A stretch of 5,720 bases of DNA from DASWKG01 sp036396755 (GTDB lineage Bacteria; Actinomycetota; UBA4738; CALAEC01): contig DASWKG010000089.1 of assembly GCA_036396755.1 (NCBI GenBank), positions 1-5,720 on the forward strand, written 5' to 3'. The notes under the pieces are model-generated. The model saw nothing but the letters and a program-made list of their open reading frames with translations. It did no database searches and was not told where the DNA came from. This document shows positions 4,620-5,720 of this stretch, piece by piece; the first letter of the stretch is position 1; the number at the start of each line of letters is the position of its first letter. A program made the position numbers and the translations under genes.

Positions 4620-5720
4620 TTACCGCGCGGCCAGGTTGAGTTCGAACAACGAGGTTCCGGGCCCGCCGTCCGGAGCCGGCTCGGAGGCCGACTCCCACGG
4701 GGCCACCGGGCCGCCCGTCCACTTGAACACGTCGAACCCCCGCAGCTCGTCGCCCACGTAGATGTAGGGGCCCTTGTAGAAGTTGGCGGTCCACACATTG
4801 GCGCCGGCCATCACGGCGTGTCCGACCTCGGTGGGGAGGCTGGGGTTGGAGAAGTCGATGACTCTCGCGCCCCCGCTGTACCAGCCGGTGACCATGACCC
4901 TTCCGGTGGGGCCGCCGATCTCCCCGACGTGACCGGTGCACGCGGCGCCGGAGCTTGCGTTCGTCCCGATCACCGGGGCCTCGAACTCGCCGACCGGGAC
5001 CGGCGCCGACTCGTTCGAGGTGTCGAAGATCGTGATCCCTTCGCCGGGGCAGACCTCGGTCCCGCCGGTGAAGAAGCCGCCGAGCGCGAGGCTCTCGTTG
5101 GTGCCGAGCGCGTACTTCCGGTCGGGGGTGGGGTCGAACCCGTGCGCGTAGGTCCCGGCGTTCGGCAGCCGGGAGAGCATGGTGGGGGCCGCCGGGTTGC
5201 TGGAGTCCCAGATCGACCAGTTGTTCTCCGAGGCCACGTAGGCTCGGTCGCCATCGCGGCTGAACGCGATGTCGTGCGGCCCGCCGAGAACGCCGGTGAC
5301 ATCGGCGGCCAGCTTCGGGTTGTCGGGGTCGGTGAAGTCGATGATCGGGATGTGGTTCAGCGCCCCCGGAAGGTCACCCGTCGAGACCCAGCCGAACGGC
5401 TTGGTGGGGTGGAAGGTGAAGTTGTGGGCGCCGCCCACCGTCCGGACGCTGTAGAGCTTCACGAAGTCGTACGGATCGGTGACGTCGAACACGGCGATGC
5501 CTCCGTTGGTGGATCCGATGTACTTCGTGTTCACGCAGGGGTTGCTGCCTCCGTCCCGCGCCAGCGCCAGCAGCCAGCGATCACCGAACTTCTTCAGCTG
5601 CACGTCGTTCTGGGTCTGGTTGCAGGGGATGTTCCGCGCCAGCTGCGGAGCCATGGGGTCGGTGATGTCGAAGACGTAGGCCCCGCCGCCGTACGAGCCC
5701 ATCACGGCGAAGTCCTTCAC
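4620..5720 (-). CDS. LVIVD-repeat beta-propeller protein, C-terminal part (5' end beyond window)
   Basis: These 366 residues belong to the LVIVD-repeat family, predicted beta-propellers that are often exported. The repeat hallmark (hydrophobic-D-x-[ST]-[DN]-P) recurs at AYVFDITDP (14-22), IAVFDVTDP (75-83), IPIIDFTDP (124-132), WSIWDSSNP (168-176), ITIFDTSNE (229-237) and ARVIDFSNP (285-293). A final DELRGFDVFK (324-333) matches the usual C-terminal blade. Histidines recur near blade starts (99, 149, 193, 264), and there are four cysteines (33, 62, 224, 261). A tail of about 30 residues rich in Pro, Gly and Ser follows. The first codon at the window edge is GTG, but a blade is already in progress there, so it is probably an internal Val; the N-terminus, where a signal peptide would be expected, lies outside. 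The molecular function of the family is poorly known. The gene converges on the 3249 gene across the shared terminator. Confidence 0.92.
   Translation of the reverse strand: MKDFAVMGSYGGGAYVFDITDPMAPQLARNIPCNQTQNDVQLKKFGDRWLLALARDGGSNPCVNTKYIGSTNGGIAVFDVTDPYDFVKLYSVRTVGGAHNFTFHPTKPFGWVSTGDLPGALNHIPIIDFTDPDNPKLAADVTGVLGGPHDIAFSRDGDRAYVASENNWSIWDSSNPAAPTMLSRLPNAGTYAHGFDPTPDRKYALGTNESLALGGFFTGGTEVCPGEGITIFDTSNESAPVPVGEFEAPVIGTNASSGAACTGHVGEIGGPTGRVMVTGWYSGGARVIDFSNPSLPTEVGHAVMAGANVWTANFYKGPYIYVGDELRGFDVFKWTGGPVAPWESASEPAPDGGPGTSLFELNLAAR

Noticed and set aside
4033..4941. Minus-strand 302-codon frame overlapping the terminator and the propeller gene
   Set aside because: Arg/Ser/Pro-rich; it crosses the terminator hairpin and is out of frame with the LVIVD repeats.
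5718..5720. GTG at the right edge as the true start of the propeller gene
   Set aside because: A repeat blade is already under way at that point and no signal peptide is present, so the codon is probably internal.

Overview
The window is very GC-rich bacterial chromosome with tightly packed genes and strong G/C bias at third codon positions, which produces many long antisense shadow frames. Base composition, absence of Shine-Dalgarno motifs before all four visible start codons, and a TANNNT -10 motif immediately before the ATG of several genes suggest an actinobacterium-like organism (Actinomycetota or a similar high-GC lineage). This is inferred from style, not from a marker gene. No mobile element, CRISPR array, tRNA or rRNA was seen.

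Layout: (1) 1-441 (+), the C-terminal half of a YedA-like EamA/DMT transporter cut by the left edge. (2) 442-530, an intergenic gap filled by a long near-perfect inverted repeat (452-500) and then a TACGCT -10 motif. (3) 531-1907 (+), a complete amidase-signature hydrolase with an intact Ser-cisSer-Lys triad. (4) 1914-2282 (-), a small unrecognised protein with a Gly/Arg/Pro-rich (RGG-like) tail, convergent with the amidase across a 6-bp gap. (5) 2283-2313, a 31-bp divergent promoter gap in which the -10 motifs of the two strands overlap by two bases. (6) 2314-3225 (+), a second, complete ten-helix EamA/DMT transporter. (7) 3249-4547 (+), a 432-aa uncharacterised protein with a Pol beta-type nucleotidyltransferase signature. 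(8) 4548-4619, a gap holding a bidirectional hairpin terminator. (9) 4620-5720 (-), the C-terminal part of an LVIVD-repeat beta-propeller protein whose N-terminus lies beyond the right edge.

The genes do not form an obvious single pathway: two metabolite/drug exporters, a solitary amidase, a possible RNA-binding small protein, a possible nucleotidyltransferase and a probably exported propeller protein. The items most worth a second look are the nucleotidyltransferase-like protein, the RGG-tailed small protein with its overlapping divergent promoters, the 452-500 hairpin, and the repeated leaderless start architecture. I see no convincing evidence for a defence or mobile system in this window.
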